Source: Prorocentrum cordatum | Taxonomy: Eukaryota > Sar > Dinophyceae > Prorocentrales > Prorocentraceae | DNA: 64,000 nucleotides | Reading direction: 5' to 3' | NCBI GenBank assembly: GCA_963575745.1 | Contig: CAUYUJ010011203.1 | Location: 368,111-432,110 of the forward strand | In this document: positions 32,736 through 44,215 of the stretch, one piece after another | Position numbering within the stretch: the stretch's first letter is position 1 | Layout of the letters: every line of letters starts with the position of its first letter | Notes under the pieces: model-generated | The model's database searches: none | What the model saw: the letters and a program-made list of their open reading frames with translations, nothing else | What the model was told of the DNA's origin: nothing | Program-made: the position numbers and the translations under genes

Positions 32736-32905
32736 CTCCTCAGAAGGCTCGGAAGGCCTCCGGCTCTCTGAGAGAAGTGCTCTGAGCCCTCTCCGAAGGT
32801 TGCGAACACTTCCCAGAAGGCCAGAGGACTTCTGAGAATTCCCGCCGCCTTTTGAGCAGGCCCGCTCCTTCTCCCTTCCCCCCTGGGCGCGCCGCCGGCA
32901 GGGGC
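32736..32905. repeat. CTTCT-N-AGAAG cluster plus GC module
   Basis: TCAGAAGGCTCGGAAGGC, CCCAGAAGGCCAGAGG and ACTTCTGAGAA, then CTTCCCCCCTGGGCGCGCCG at 32874-32893. Confidence 0.75.
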
Positions 32906-33600
32906 AGAGGTGGGGTTGGAGCCAGATCGATCTGGGTTGCCCCTGAGCATCCATCTGGGTTCGTTTCCTAACCCAACCCTGAGATCCGACGCCGCCAAAA
33001 GAACCCAATCTCACGACAAATCACGAACAGAGCCGCGAGCCTGGTTTGTGCTGCTGCTGCTGCTGCTGTTTCGGGCCTGACCAAACTGTGGTGGCCTCGG
33101 GGCCCGAAACCGGGCGAACATGCCAGGTGCGAAAAAAATTGCGACGCCGGGATCCGAGAGCACTTTTGGAGAACCCCCCTGTGCGCACCCGCGAGAAGGG
33201 GGGGGGCGAGCGGCGGACCTTTGTAGTGGGGGCGCCGCCCGCCCACGGGGAGGGGCACTGCGGGGAGGGCTACCAACGATCAATCAACAACAAGTCGACA
33301 ATCGATCGAAGATCCAGCGGATCGATCCGACGATCGATCGACGCTCCAGCAGATCAATCGAAGATCGACCGAGGACCTAATTATAGGGTGCGGCTCGGGG
33401 AGGTGCTGTTCGTTGCGGGATCGCGATCCCAGGCTCGCAGCCTCCTGTCTCCCTCGAGTGACCCGCAGGGGAGGACCGGCGATCGGAGGAATCGGCGACC
33501 GAGGTCTTCCACCGATCGACGATCGGTGGGTGATCGAAGATCGGGGAGAAAGAAGAACGAGATCTTGACATCTGTGACATCATCCACAGGTCTCCAGGCC
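32906..33600. other. Intergenic with GATC/CGATCGAT-rich island
   Basis: A (TGC)n run lies at 33050-33070. From 33278 to 33385 and 33476 to 33555 the words CGATCGAT, GATCGA and CCGATCGACGATCGG are strongly over-represented. CCTGAGATCCGACGC at about 32980 recurs at 35871, so parts of 32.98-33.13 and 35.87-36.01 kb are homologous. Confidence 0.5.
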
Positions 33601-34230
33601 TGCCGAGGTCCAGAAACCCAGACCCCCGCGACGCCTCATGAGCGGCGAGCACATCCATGTCCACACCCTCGCGGTCTGGATTCCAGGGCGCGTTCTCGTG
33701 GATACGCGGTCGCATGGATACGTTCCGCGCGAGACTCCCCGTATCCGTGGGATCTCGGCCCAAAGGCCCAGCCCGTGAGGTCGTGGATATGGATATGCCT
33801 CCCTCCCGCGAGCGCCGTGATTCTGCTCGAAGACCCCAGCGTGGACCCCCGGAGGGACCCCCACCGGTGGACCCCCGGAGTTCCCTAGAGCACCAACGCT
33901 TTGAAGCAAAGCACCACGGAGATGTTTCCCCGCCTTCGGTCCCTGGGGGCCCTCGCTGGGTCCCGCCAAACACCCGGGGAAAGGGTCAGTGCCGCCAGGG
34001 ACCCCGTATGGAAGAACATGTGCACACCGGAGCTCTGGGTCCCGACCCCTTCTCCGGGACGGGCTCCCCGTCCCGGGTCGCTCTCCGACGGCCCCCAGGC
34101 CCAGCAAGGGCCCCTAGAGGCCGAAAGCACACCCAAGGGCCTCCCGCCGCGATCTGGGGCCTCCAGGAGGGGCAGCTCCAGAGGGCGGGACTTCCCGTTT
34201 GAATTTGCCCTGGCTCTGGTGCATCACATT
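33601..34230. other. Intergenic
   Basis: GC-rich sequence in which frames are open on both strands without domains. No gene supported. Confidence 0.45.
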
Positions 34231-34234
34231 CCTC

Positions 34235-34320
34235 CTTCCTCCTCCGCCTTCTCCTCCTCCTCCTCCTCCTTCTCCTCCTCCTCCTCCTCCTCCTCCTCCT
34301 CCTCCTCCTCCTCCTCCTAC
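34235..34320. repeat. (TCC)n microsatellite
   Basis: CTCCTCCTC run ending at TACTTCG. Confidence 0.95.
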
Positions 34321-34620
34321 TTCGTTGCAGTCGGCGGCTGCATCGCAGAGTTCCCTTTCAGCACCACCCTGATGGGTACTCTCAGCAGACGGGAACTGTG
34401 GTCGGTGCGGAGAAGTGGCATTTTCCTGCCACTGTCCCCCACCATCCTGCGCAAAAGCGGCGCCTTCCTGCCATCTTCCTGCTCGTTGCCAGGGTACCCG
34501 TAACTGGGTACCGTTTGGGCGACGCCGTCCCTTCCCGTCGGTTGGGGAGCAGGCAATTTTCAGGACGACGGACGCCCTCTAGGGTTGGCACGAGGGGGGT
34601 GGCTGCTGTGATGGCGGGGG
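34321..34620. other. Intergenic
   Basis: No gene seen. CAGGGTACCCGTAACTGGGTACCG at 34490-34513 is an imperfect GGTACC palindrome pair. Confidence 0.4.
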
Positions 34621-34740
34621 ACTTCTGAGAGGGCACGAGCCTTCTAAGAAGGCCCTGAAAGTGTCCAAGAACGCTTCAGGGGAGCCCGGCGGACTTCTTA
34701 GAAGTAGAAGCCCCGCCGCCTTCTTTGAAGGCCACCCCCT
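34621..34740. repeat. CTTCT-N-AGAAG cluster
   Basis: CTTCTGAGAGGGC, CTTCTAAGAAGGCCC, CTTCTTAGAAGTAGAAG and CCTTCTTTGAAGGCC words. Confidence 0.75.
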
Positions 34741-35165
34741 CACGCCACTCTTTCTGGGCGCCGCCAACGCTCTGCTCCGAGAGATTCGGTCTCCGGCTTC
34801 TCCCAGAACGAGCTCGCTCTGTTCTCTTTCGCCTTCGTGTCTCAATCGCTCTCGGTGCACCCCACCGCTTGTTCGACCAGCGTCTGGCTGTCTTGGACCA
34901 CTTGGCGCCCGCGGACTGAAAAAGTGTCCAAAGACGGGGCTCCCGGAAGCCCCGACCCAAACCCCGGGGACGACTGTTCCCCCCGAGTCGCCCCGGGCGC
35001 CCGGCGAGGAACCCCTGGGAGACCGGAGACGGCGGGAAACCTCCCGCATTGAATCCCGCCATCCACTTGGGCCAAGGTGGCCGTAGAGTTCTTGACTCCC
35101 TCTTCCAAGAACCTCTGCCTTTCCGAGAGGTTTGCCTCACCCCCATCCCTTGGGTTTTCGGGGGG
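34741..35165. other. Intergenic
   Basis: No gene recognised. Confidence 0.45.
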
Positions 35166-35545
35166 GCGCGATCGGTCAGAGCGCCCAAGATGGCCCACGA
35201 TGGCTCCAAGAGGCCCTCCGATGCTCCAAGATGGCTTCCAAAATGGCTCAAGATAGCCGACCGCCGTTCGAAATAGCTTCCGACACACCACCAAGAGGCC
35301 CGACGAAGGCCACAAGATGGTTCCAATTGGTCTCGGAATCCCTCAGGCCCCCCAAGAGGCCAAATTTCATCAAAAGCAATGGGAAATCAATGATTGCTGC
35401 CCGCTCGCCGTTGCGCTTCCAATGCACGTTTGAGGCATGAAGATGGCCCCAAGATGGCCGAACTGAAGCCCAAGAGGGGCCCAAGAGGCCCCCCAACGGC
35501 CCAAAGAGCGCCTAAGATCGGCCCAAGAGCGCGCCGTTCGGGACG
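35166..35545. repeat. CCCAAGATGGCC / GGCCCAAGAGG array
   Basis: Words alternate between CCAAGATGGC and GCCCAAGAGG, with a non-repeat interruption at 35370-35430 that contains AATGCACGTTTGAGG. Confidence 0.75.
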
Positions 35546-35754
35546 ATTCGGGCGCCCTCGAAAAAGTCCTGGCGACGCGTAGCTGCTGGCAGGCACCGCG
35601 CGGCAAGGAAAACTCCAACGACCAGCGAGAAAACCTGCGAGAGATCAACCCTCGACCCTGGATCCTGCTTCCCTGGGCCCCTCTCCCAGACCACCGCCGC
35701 CGTGATTTTGTCCGCACTGTGGCCCTCCAAAAAACTGGACGCCTCCCCTCATCC
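35546..35754. other. Intergenic
   Basis: Short unique stretch; no gene. Confidence 0.4.
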
Positions 35755-36010
35755 CGAATCGTTTTTCGACGGTCCCGGGGCCCGACGACTGCCCCAAGAG
35801 GCCGTAAACTTCCAAAGACCCTCAGTCGCGATGTTTCCGCAACGCCAGAGGTCTGAGGTCAGTTCCCTCCTGAGATCCGACGCTGCGAATAAAAAAGTAC
35901 AACATCGCGGAAAGTCGAGACCGGAACTCTAGACCCCATCTCTCTGCTGCATTTTGCGAGCCGGATCGATCTGTGATGTCCCTGGGGTCCGAAAACGCAC
36001 GCAAACGCGG
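35755..36010. repeat. Dispersed repeat: TTTTTCGACGGTCCCGGGGCCC segment and neighbour
   Basis: 35755-35835 matches the palindrome-flanked repeat at 15.27 kb. The following 35870-36010 resembles 32980-33130 (GATCCGACGC, CCTGGGGTCCGAAA). Confidence 0.55.
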
Positions 36011-36025
36011 GGCTGAGGGCCCCGG

Positions 36026-36252
36026 AGGAGGAGGAGGAGGAGGAGGAGGAGGAGGAGGAGGAGGAGGAGGGCGAGGACGAGGCGGCAAGCAGGCAAGCTG
36101 GAGGACGCCCTGACAGGGCCAGGAGGAGACGGCCAAGAAGAGGAGAAGAAAGACTGGGAGGATGAGGAGGAGAGGACGACGGGGAGGACAACGAGGAGGA
36201 GGAGGACGACGAGGAGGACGACGAGGAGGATGAGGAGGAGGACGACGAGAAA
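36026..36252. repeat. (GGA)n / GGACGA tract
   Basis: Pure GGA run at 36026-36070, then GAGGACGAC repeats. Confidence 0.92.
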
Positions 36253-36430
36253 ACGCCCGGTGTGAAGAAGCTGCGACGCCCGCACCTCCGCCCCCCCCCC
36301 CCCGGGCGCAGCAGAGGGCGGCGGGGGCCGCCTGGAGCTCCCCGCGCAGTGCCGCGGCGCGGGCGGCCGGATCCTCTCCGCGCGGCGCGCGCGCGGCGCG
36401 GCGCGGGCCTCTCGGGCGCTAGGCAATGGG

Positions 36431-36695
36431 GGGTGGCCCAAATGGGGGGTGAAGAGAAGTTGGTGCCCTAAAGTTAAGTCCGGCATGTCCCCCTACAGGC
36501 GGATTTGGGACGAAAAACAAAAATACAACACAAAAAAACAAAAAGAATGCTCCAAAATACTCAAAATAGTCCCCCGACTATGTTGTCACTATTTTTGAAT
36601 ATTCCCCCTCTAGAGGGACAGGCCCGACTGAACCCTAAAGGGGCCCTGAAGGGGTCCTTTAGGGTCCTTTTCTTCACCCCCCATTTGGGTCACCC
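36431..36695. repeat. Outer inverted repeat around MITE copy 3
   Basis: GGGTGGCCCAAATGGGGGGT + GAAGAGAAG (36431-36459) pairs with 36668-36695 read reversed (GGGTGACCCAAATGGGGGGT + GAAGAAAAGG). The whole 265-bp segment is therefore a nested fold-back. Confidence 0.8.
36466..36640. mobile_element. MITE-like element, copy 3
   Basis: Termini are CCCTAAAGTTAAGTCCGGCA + TGTCCCCCTACAGG and, reversed, CTTTAGGGTTCAGTCGGGCC + TGTCCCTCTAGAGG. The interior is A-rich with TATTTTTGAATATTCCCCC near the right end. There is no ORF. Confidence 0.85.
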
Positions 36696-37560
36696 ACCAT
36701 TACCGCCCGCCCGAGCTTCGGCCGCTGGCGGCCTGGGGCCCCCGCGAGATCGGTCGCAGGGCGAGTTGGCGGCGCGCACCTCGATCTCCCGGGCCCAGAG
36801 CGGCCCTGGCCGGCGCCCTCCGGCCAGGAACGGATCGGGATCCGCAAAGGAATCGGACTTCTCGTCTGCGCGGACCACCCAAGCGCCGTTCGCGCAAGCC
36901 TTCGAACCACGAGGAGGGGAACGAAGCCTGCGACGAATTCGATCGCAACCCTGCCTGAAAGATGCGCGAGTCGGGGGCCCGGGCTGCTGGGAGGGCGTCG
37001 GTGGTGGTCCGCACCGAGCCCGGCCAGGCCCGCCCAGGGCCCAGGAATCGGCGCACGGGCCCTCCGTTGGCGGCAGAGTGAGCTGGCGGCGCGCACGGGG
37101 ATCTGCTGGTACGCTGTGCCTCTGCGGGCGCCGCGCGTCCGACCCGAACACATAGCACGCGATCTGTGTACGGCCAGACCTGGGACAGAAGAGCATGCTT
37201 CCAGAACATGCGGCCCTCCGCCGGCCAAACTGAAGAGCGCTCGTGGGTCCCTCCCCCTGGATGCACCATAACACCCAACAAGCACGAAGTGCATCAGGGC
37301 ACCCTCCCCCGACCGATCTCGATCTTATACCTCGGTCCGACCATACCAACACTTTGTGCCTCTGCTGGAGCCACACGTCTGGCCCGAACATGCAATACAA
37401 AACCATGCACTGTATCGTCTCCCTAGCGGTATGGCCAGAAAGAGCCCGCCACGCAGCTCTTACTCTAAGATTTCCGAGGGTGCGCGTAGCCCTTGCGTGG
37501 CCGACGCACATATCGTATAAGTATGTGTGTTGGCGGTGCGCACACAGGGGTAGGGGGAGG
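36696..37560. other. Intergenic
   Basis: About 860 bp with frames open on both strands but no domain content. ACTTTGTGCCTCTGCTGGAG (37351) and ACGCTGTGCCTCTGCGGGCG (37111) show an internal ~240-bp-spaced duplication that includes GGCCCGAACATGCAATACA / CGACCCGAACACATAGC. No gene supported. Confidence 0.45.
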
Positions 37561-37670
37561 GGGAAGGCTTCTCAGAAGGAGGCTGCTTCTTAGAAGGCGG
37601 GGGTCGTACACCTGTAGACAAGGCTCGCGCGTTCTAAAAGGCAGGGTGCTTCTAAGAAGCCTTCCCCCCT
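37561..37670. repeat. CTTCT-N-AGAAG cluster
   Basis: CTTCTCAGAAGGAGGC, CTTCTTAGAAGGCGG, TTCTAAAAGGC and CTTCTAAGAAGCC words. Confidence 0.78.
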
Positions 37671-38159
37671 CACCCTACCCCCCTCTGCGCGTGGCCGCTC
37701 TCCGCAAAATCGGTCGCAGAGTAAGGGCTGGATAGAGGCACCAGGAAGAGGCTCGCCTCGGGAGTCTCGAGAAATCCAGACGCCCCTCCCGTCGTAAACA
37801 CACACGAGGAAAGGCGTGCCTCGGGGGGGCCCTACTGGGCCTCGGGACCGTTTGAACACGATTCGGGACGAAACACCCATCCCCAGGAAGGGGTCCAGAC
37901 CTCTGGGGGTCCACGCCATTGCTGTTATCGTTGTGATCGCTGTTATCTCGTTGTGGTCATTGTCATCGGTCGTTGTTGTCGTTGTTATCGTTGCCGCTGT
38001 CGTTGTTGTCGACGGCACCGTTGTCATGACGCCGAGCGTCGCGGCCCCGAGGCCCCAGAGGCCCCCACTGGGGACCCCCGAGCGGCCCTCGGAGAGCGGC
38101 CCACGGCCCCGCGAGCCCATGCGCACCGGACCCTCTCGGAGAACAGCGACCTGCGGACC
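37671..38159. other. Intergenic with (GTT)/(GTC) tract
   Basis: GTTGTCGTTGTTATCG-type trinucleotide sequence at 37925-38015. No gene. Confidence 0.45.
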
Positions 38160-38372
38160 CACTTGGAGGCCTGGAAATAGGCACCAACACCAACACGAGG
38201 GGTTGCCCCCGTAGGGGGAAGATGATCCTAGATTTCGGCGTTGGTGGTAACAGTTCGGTCACCTTGGCAGCCAGAATATTACCACCATCACCGAGGTCGG
38301 GATCTTCTTCCCTCGGTGGAGGCACACCGCCGCTATTGGTGTTGGTGTCAACCTCTAGGCCTGCGACCCACG
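38160..38372. repeat. ~210-bp fold-back element (long imperfect hairpin)
   Basis: The left arm pairs along almost its full length with the right arm read in reverse. Successive matching blocks are GACCCAC/GTGGGTC, AGGCCT, CACCAACACCAA, GGGAAGA(T/A)GATCC and TCGG-x-G-x-TGGTGGTAA. The apex is about 38252-38276. There is no ORF. It could be a MITE or a long-hairpin RNA source. Confidence 0.85.
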
Positions 38373-40060
38373 TCCCAAGTGAGCCCCACCCCCCACCCCT
38401 TAGAGATCGTGGGGTGAGGCCGGCGAAATCTCACCACAGAGCGCCTGCAAAACAAGCTATCACATACATCACAAGTTTGAGATCGTCAATTGTTGTACTG
38501 TGGGTTCGCGCGTGGCCTCCCATCGGAGAACGACCCACGGGCCCACGGGCCCACGGACACCCACGGGCCCGCGGCGCCCTCGGAGCACGACCAACGGACA
38601 CAGGGGCCTCTGAGTCCAGAGAACCTCGCGGCCTCCCCGAAGCCCCACGGCCTCGCCACGCAGTGCGGTCACCGCACGGTTCTCGGGGGTTGCTCGAGAT
38701 ACCCCTGGCCCAAGGTGCCTCTAAGTCTTCGCTCCAATTGGGAGCCCCGGTGTGCCTTCTGGAACTCGCGGGGGGGTTCTCTGGAAGCCGTGGGGGCCTG
38801 CTTGGAAATCCTGGGGGCACCTTGGGCCAGGGGTACGGTAAGATTGCGCGGCGTCGGCGCGCGCAAAATTTTTGACACCGCCTCGATCGCTCAACCGTGA
38901 ACCGATCGCGGCCCCGATCGCTCAAAGCTGAATGCCGTAGGGTCCTGGAGCGTTACCGTGCCCCTCGGTGCTTCCGCGTCGTTTCGGGGGCGACGATGGG
39001 AGCGAATAGCCCAGGGGAAACAATAGATGTATCCAAGGGCGCCGACGGTCCTTGTCTTCAGCGAGGTTCCCGGGCGAGCACGTGTAATGCCCGCCACTGA
39101 GCTATTCGCCCCTATCGCCGCCTCTGATCGTTCTATCATGCGGAGTTCCACCTTGAACGCAGTCGCCGGCGTCGCCGACGCGCCAACGCCGCCCGAACCT
39201 ACCAGACTTCTAGCACCACCGGACGTGTGCGGGGGCCCCCGACGGACTGAAGAGCCCCGCGGGCCCCCCCCCCCCCGGGAAGCGCCGCCTCGGGCGGCGG
39301 AGGCAGCCCCCGGCGATCACCCTTGGCAGGAGACTCGGCGGAGGGACCCCCCGACTTTGGCGAGGCAGCGCCGCCCGGAGACGCAGCCAGGCTGCGCGCG
39401 CCAAGGCAGGAGGAGGAGGAGATGGAGGAGGAGGCGGAGGAGGAGGCGGAGGTCAAGCCATTGGCCGAGGAGGGGCTGGGCCGTCGTCGCCTCGTCGGTC
39501 GCCCCAGTCGGCCTGGGCTCGCGCGCAGCGCGCCATGGGCGCCGCAGCCGCGGCGGCAGGAGCCGCCATTCCCCACCACGCCCAGGTCAAAAGAAGAAGC
39601 CTGGCACCGCCGCGCCAGGACCCAGCGCGGCCAGGACAGGCTGGTAGTCAGGCTGGCGGCCGTCGCCAGCAGGCTGGAGCAGCACCACAACGCCCAGCAG
39701 CCCCAGCACCACCAGCAGCACACGATGGCGCAGCAGGGTCGTTGGACAGGATGGCGGGACCAAAGGGGATCAACGGAAAGGAGGACAGGAGCAGGGTCCT
39801 CAACCGCTGGCCCAGGTCCCGCCGTCGGCCAGACAGACAGCATGATGGCAATGAGACCGCCAGTTGGAGCTCAGCCATGGTCATGGAAAAGACCATCACG
39901 AGGGAGGTCATCGGCGAGAGCTCCACAATGCCACGACCAATATAACAACCACAACCAGTACAACACATACCAGAAGAACTAGAACCAGAAGAAGAAGAAG
40001 ACCAGGTCCGCATCCAGAAGGCGCCACGATCCCAGCAGAGGTAGCCAGCCAGACAACACA
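38373..40060. other. Intergenic, GC-rich
   Basis: CCCACGGGCCCACGGGCCCA repeats lie at about 38525-38575 and a GGAGGAGG tract at 39408-39455. The overlapping frames on both strands near 39.2-40.0 kb (Gln/His-rich on plus, Cys/Trp-rich on minus) are complementary low-complexity translations. No gene supported. Confidence 0.45.
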
Positions 40061-40072
40061 CAGGCGATCCAG

Positions 40073-42746
40073 ATGCAGAGCTTCGCTTGCACGAAGAAGC
40101 AGCAAGACAACATCGACGAGCTCATCCCGAGTACGGAGGTGAGGGCGGTCAACCACGAGGCCCTCTCCGACCCCCCATCACGAGACGGAGCTCCGCCGCA
40201 TGTGGAAGCATACCAAGGCGGCGCGGCTCGGACGGCTCGCTGATCAGCTCGCTGGAACTCGACAGGCAGGAGTGGACGCAGGACGACTCATCGATGAATT
40301 GGAAATTACAAAATGTATGATCAACCTGACGATCGAGCCGAATGAGAGGATCCAAATCTACAGAGAGGACTTGGACGTGGTCAACAAGAAGAGGAGAGCG
40401 ATCGCAGATAAAGTCAAAGAATGGAACGATCAACTGGAAAAGTCCGACGTAGATGCAGTCAAGATCAAGGCTCTAATTACGGAAGCAAAAAGTCAGCGAG
40501 GGATTCATGAACGATTAGAAGCAGGAGCTGAAAGCTCAAGCTGCGAAGGAGACGAGAAGACACGTCGGATGAAAGTAGAGGCGACAAGAAGACTCGCGAG
40601 AAGACACCATATCCACGACGACATGATCAGAAAGCACAACGTAGCCAAGCGGACGATTGACAAAATGTTGCAAGGATGCTCGAAGAACTCAACAAGCGCC
40701 TGGACATGCAGCAAGAAGAGTACGTCCAGCACCGGCGCCACCTCCATTTCTTCCACAGCGAACGCAACGCCAACATCCGCAAGGACGAGCAGCGTAGCAA
40801 GAAGGATAATGAAGAGATCCAGGCCATGAAGCACGAGGATCGGGAGCTTAAGACGGAGATGGCCGCGATGACTCTTGACAGCACGACGAAGGCCCTGAAG
40901 AGACAGGAGGAGTACTTCGAACGGCAGAGCATGAAGCAGCACGCAAAGGCAAGACAAGAAATCGAGGAAGCGAAAGGTGCTGCTGTGGAGGCCAGGCGAA
41001 AACAGAACGAAGAAGAGCAGAGCATCAAGCACAAGACGCTGGATAAGAGACATCACGAAAGGCAGCTTGCGGACATAGCCTGGAAGTTACAGAGTGAATA
41101 CACAGAGAAGCCCGAGAAACAACGAGAATTATACAGAGCGGAACAGGAGCACCACAAGGCGAAGCTGCAAGGAGGCGCTCATCCACTTCGGGGCGATGCA
41201 GCCCAAGATTGCCAGAGAGCACGGCATAAAGAAGAAGGACATACAAGCAAGAAGCGAAGAATATATTCAGATCCAACGAGCCCTCCATCAGCAGCAAGAG
41301 CAGTTGCAACAGGAACAACGACAACTACGTCGACAAATAGTCCAAGCAGAAGACCGTTTGAACCACGAGAACCCCAATGTGCAGGACGCCCATACCGCAA
41401 CGTGGGAGTCAATCCACAAGATGGCAGAATATGAAGGCGTACTACAACAGGAGAATGATTGATTACAGTACCAAGCACAAGGGTGGCTAAGAAACGAGCA
41501 GACTACTTGGCAGGCAATGGTACAACAATCGCAACACTACGTCAACAACGAAGAGTACGCTGCGAACCGCAATCACGACGAGCACGAAGAGCAGCGCAGA
41601 GCTTACCACCAACGCATACAGGAATAAGTACAACAACACGAACAACGACAGCGATTTCGAGTACATGAGCTCAGGCTGCGATTTCACGCAGAACTACGTC
41701 AACAACATGCTACCATCGCGGAGGAAAGTGCACAACACGATTACCAACATCGAGCTCTTGAACAGGCGCTCAAGAAGGAGCTGATCAATAACGAGGAAAT
41801 GGAAGCGAAGATCATCGGCGAGATGGAGCTCGAGATCGGCAGAGACATAGCAGAAGAAACGACGCGACAATACTTGGCAAACATCGAGCAGCACAGAATC
41901 GACGAGGAGATGGAAAGCGCGCTGCATTCCATCGCGCCGTGCGAGTTCATCCAGACACGCTCCGACATCAGCCCCTACAGAAAAGAATGGAAAAGCAACG
42001 CCGACAGCGAGAGCAAGAACGCAGGCGCAACAAGCAGGACGCCAGACTGCGACTTCAGACTCGCTCAGCTTGGCTTTGCACCACGACCACCAGCAGAACA
42101 AGCACCGCCACTTCCACCATTAACCGGTCCAACAACAACATTTTGCACCCCACCACCAGCAGTGCACCAAGAAGCACTTATTAGTCTCGACGCGCCACGA
42201 ACGATCGACAGTCAGGAGACGCCCCTGCCAAACCTCGACCACGACGACGACCTCCGAGACAACATAGACGACGGGGATGCAATGCTGACCCCGACGCCGC
42301 CAGTAAGTCCGACGCCACCTGCCGAACAACCAACCCCAGACTTCGACCCAAGGAAATACATCTCCCCACCAGTACGGGCACTATCAGCACCACCCGAGAT
42401 CAATGAAAATGACATCCAATCGAACCAACAACCCACCACGGCCATACTGATAGACATCAGCCGAGACGAAGAGAGCGAGGCACCAACAACACCGCGAAGG
42501 ATGACCATCGACAGCATCACACCGACAATTCCCTTGCAGCCTATCGAGCCTCCACCGCGCTTTCACCTCGGTACACCTGACAGAGCACAGTCAGCTCCGC
42601 CGACAGGAGCCAAGCCAGCTCTCAGAAGCAGCAGCTCGCGCGAACGACCAACGCGCAAGGCGCGTACGCATACGCGACGCAGGAGATGGATCCACCTACC
42701 CAACAGACCGACTGCCGATAGCAATGGACAACCACGATGGGCCTGA
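40073..42746 (+). pseudogene. ORF1 of the large LINE-like element: long coiled-coil protein, interrupted
   Basis: Probably the RNA-binding/structural ORF1 product. The first frame starts at the ATG at 40073 (MQSFACTKKQQ) and soon breaks. Frames at 40200-40829 and 40676-41434 continue one Glu/Lys/Arg/Gln-rich coiled coil, such as MLEELNKRLDMQQEEYVQHR and ALKRQEEYFERQ. From 41180 to the TGA ending at 42746 a single frame continues (~520 codons) apart from an in-frame TGA (41460) and TAA (about 41625). This part runs from coiled coil into a Pro/Thr-rich C-terminus ending in a basic stretch (RKARTHTRRRRW). Total length would be about 890 residues, long for an ORF1. No zinc finger or RRM is visible. 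Confidence 0.65.
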
Positions 42747-44215
42747 CGACCCAACATCGCCACAAAACTGAGATGGACTGAACCCGATGGGGGGCTGCTG
42801 GCCCAGACGGGGGGTCCAACCACCACACCAGCGAGCGAAGCCTGCGGTCGCATCCAAAAGACCACAGGGAACACGCCTGAGAGCAATCTCGACACTAGCA
42901 CCCAGCCCGAAGACCGATGCCGTTCGACCCGTGCGGCGACAGCAGACAGCCCGACGGCCCCACCAACATCTCCACGAGGGAGAAATACGACTCGGGACGA
43001 CATTGAGGTGCACGCTTTGGGGAAAGCTCACCTCACCTCCCCGACGCCGACGCAACCAGCTCGACCAAAAAACATAAATAAAAAAAAGCGAAGCAACACC
43101 CGACTCCAGAGAAGGGGAAGAGCCAAGAGCAATGGGAAATATAATTGCACGGCCACCTAGACCATGGGCCAGGCCAAGCGACTCCGAGGACGGGAACCTC
43201 TAGTCGAGCCGACCCCACGACAACCAACCAAAGAAACGAAGATGGATCTCGGAGAATCCCCAAAACCAGCGCAGTAATGCCACTACCCAAGGCAGTGCGC
43301 TTCACGAGCACAACACCACCAAGGCGGGAGCCAGCGAGACCAGTAGCGCGCAGCCCACCGCGACTCGACAGACCTCCTGCACACAGCGAAAACAAGGCGA
43401 CTAGCCATGTTGACCCAGGGACGCCGCATTTTTGACTTTACCACACGAAGGCTACAAATGCTGTTCATTGAATGAATTCGACAACATCGAGGAGACTTTC
43501 TTCAATGACCTGCGCATCGACAGGACAGATTGCAACGACCGGGGCGACGAGAAGCGCGACCACGACGCGAAGATCGAGGCCCGACTCGACGAATCAAGCC
43601 CACGACAACTGCAGTGCAAATAACGACCTGCACTACGGAGTCAACGACAACATCAGAGACAGCTACAACGACCATCACGAATAACCTTGCACAACCGATT
43701 CAGTGGGCTTGCCGACGCGATGACCGACACACACTGAAGACGACAACGACGACACATCCAACAGCCACAACCAACCAAAGTGCGCGCAAGTCAACGCTGT
43801 CCTGGAGAGGCACGGATCAAAGTTCGAGACGGGCTCGAAGGGCGGGGGGGGCAGGACGAGCGCTGCCCACGCCTGCCAGGGGGGATGGTGAGGGGCAGGG
43901 GGGGTAACGGCCACTACCCGCGCCCCCGCGGTCCGCCCTAGTTCGCCACCCCCACCGTCCCCGCGGCGGAGGGGGGGCTCACCCGAACGCCCAAGAGGCG
44001 GAGCACAGGAAAGACGTGACATACCTCACCGAGAGCAGAAGCAAGCACTAGGCCGGGGGATCGCCCCCACCGAGGGCATTGTGGCCCCTCGCCATAGCGG
44101 GCCGAGGTGGGACAGCCACGAACCCCACTTGAAGTCGGTGCATGGGGGCCAAACAAGTGCGCCCACTACCATTATTCCACGACCAACCACAAGCCGAATC
44201 CACACCGACCCCACG
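42747..44215 (+). other. Region between ORF1 and the RNase H ORF
   Basis: Same A/C-rich composition up to about 43790, then GC-rich to 44080. Short plus-strand frames (for example 43432-43623, MTLPHEGYKCCSLNEFDNIEE) look protein-like but are too broken to assign. It could hold remnants of a further ORF or a spacer. Confidence 0.4.

Noticed and set aside
35166-35545. Treating each CCAAGATGGC word in the arrays as a spliced-leader relic
   Set aside because: The words lack the CTTGAGCC part and vary freely; only the copy at 25724-25739 matches well over 16 bases in a gene-proximal sense position.
39199-40061. Cys/Trp-rich minus-strand frame that could be a membrane protein
   Set aside because: It is the complement of Gln/His-rich low-complexity sequence, with no continuous plausible domain and no support for a start.
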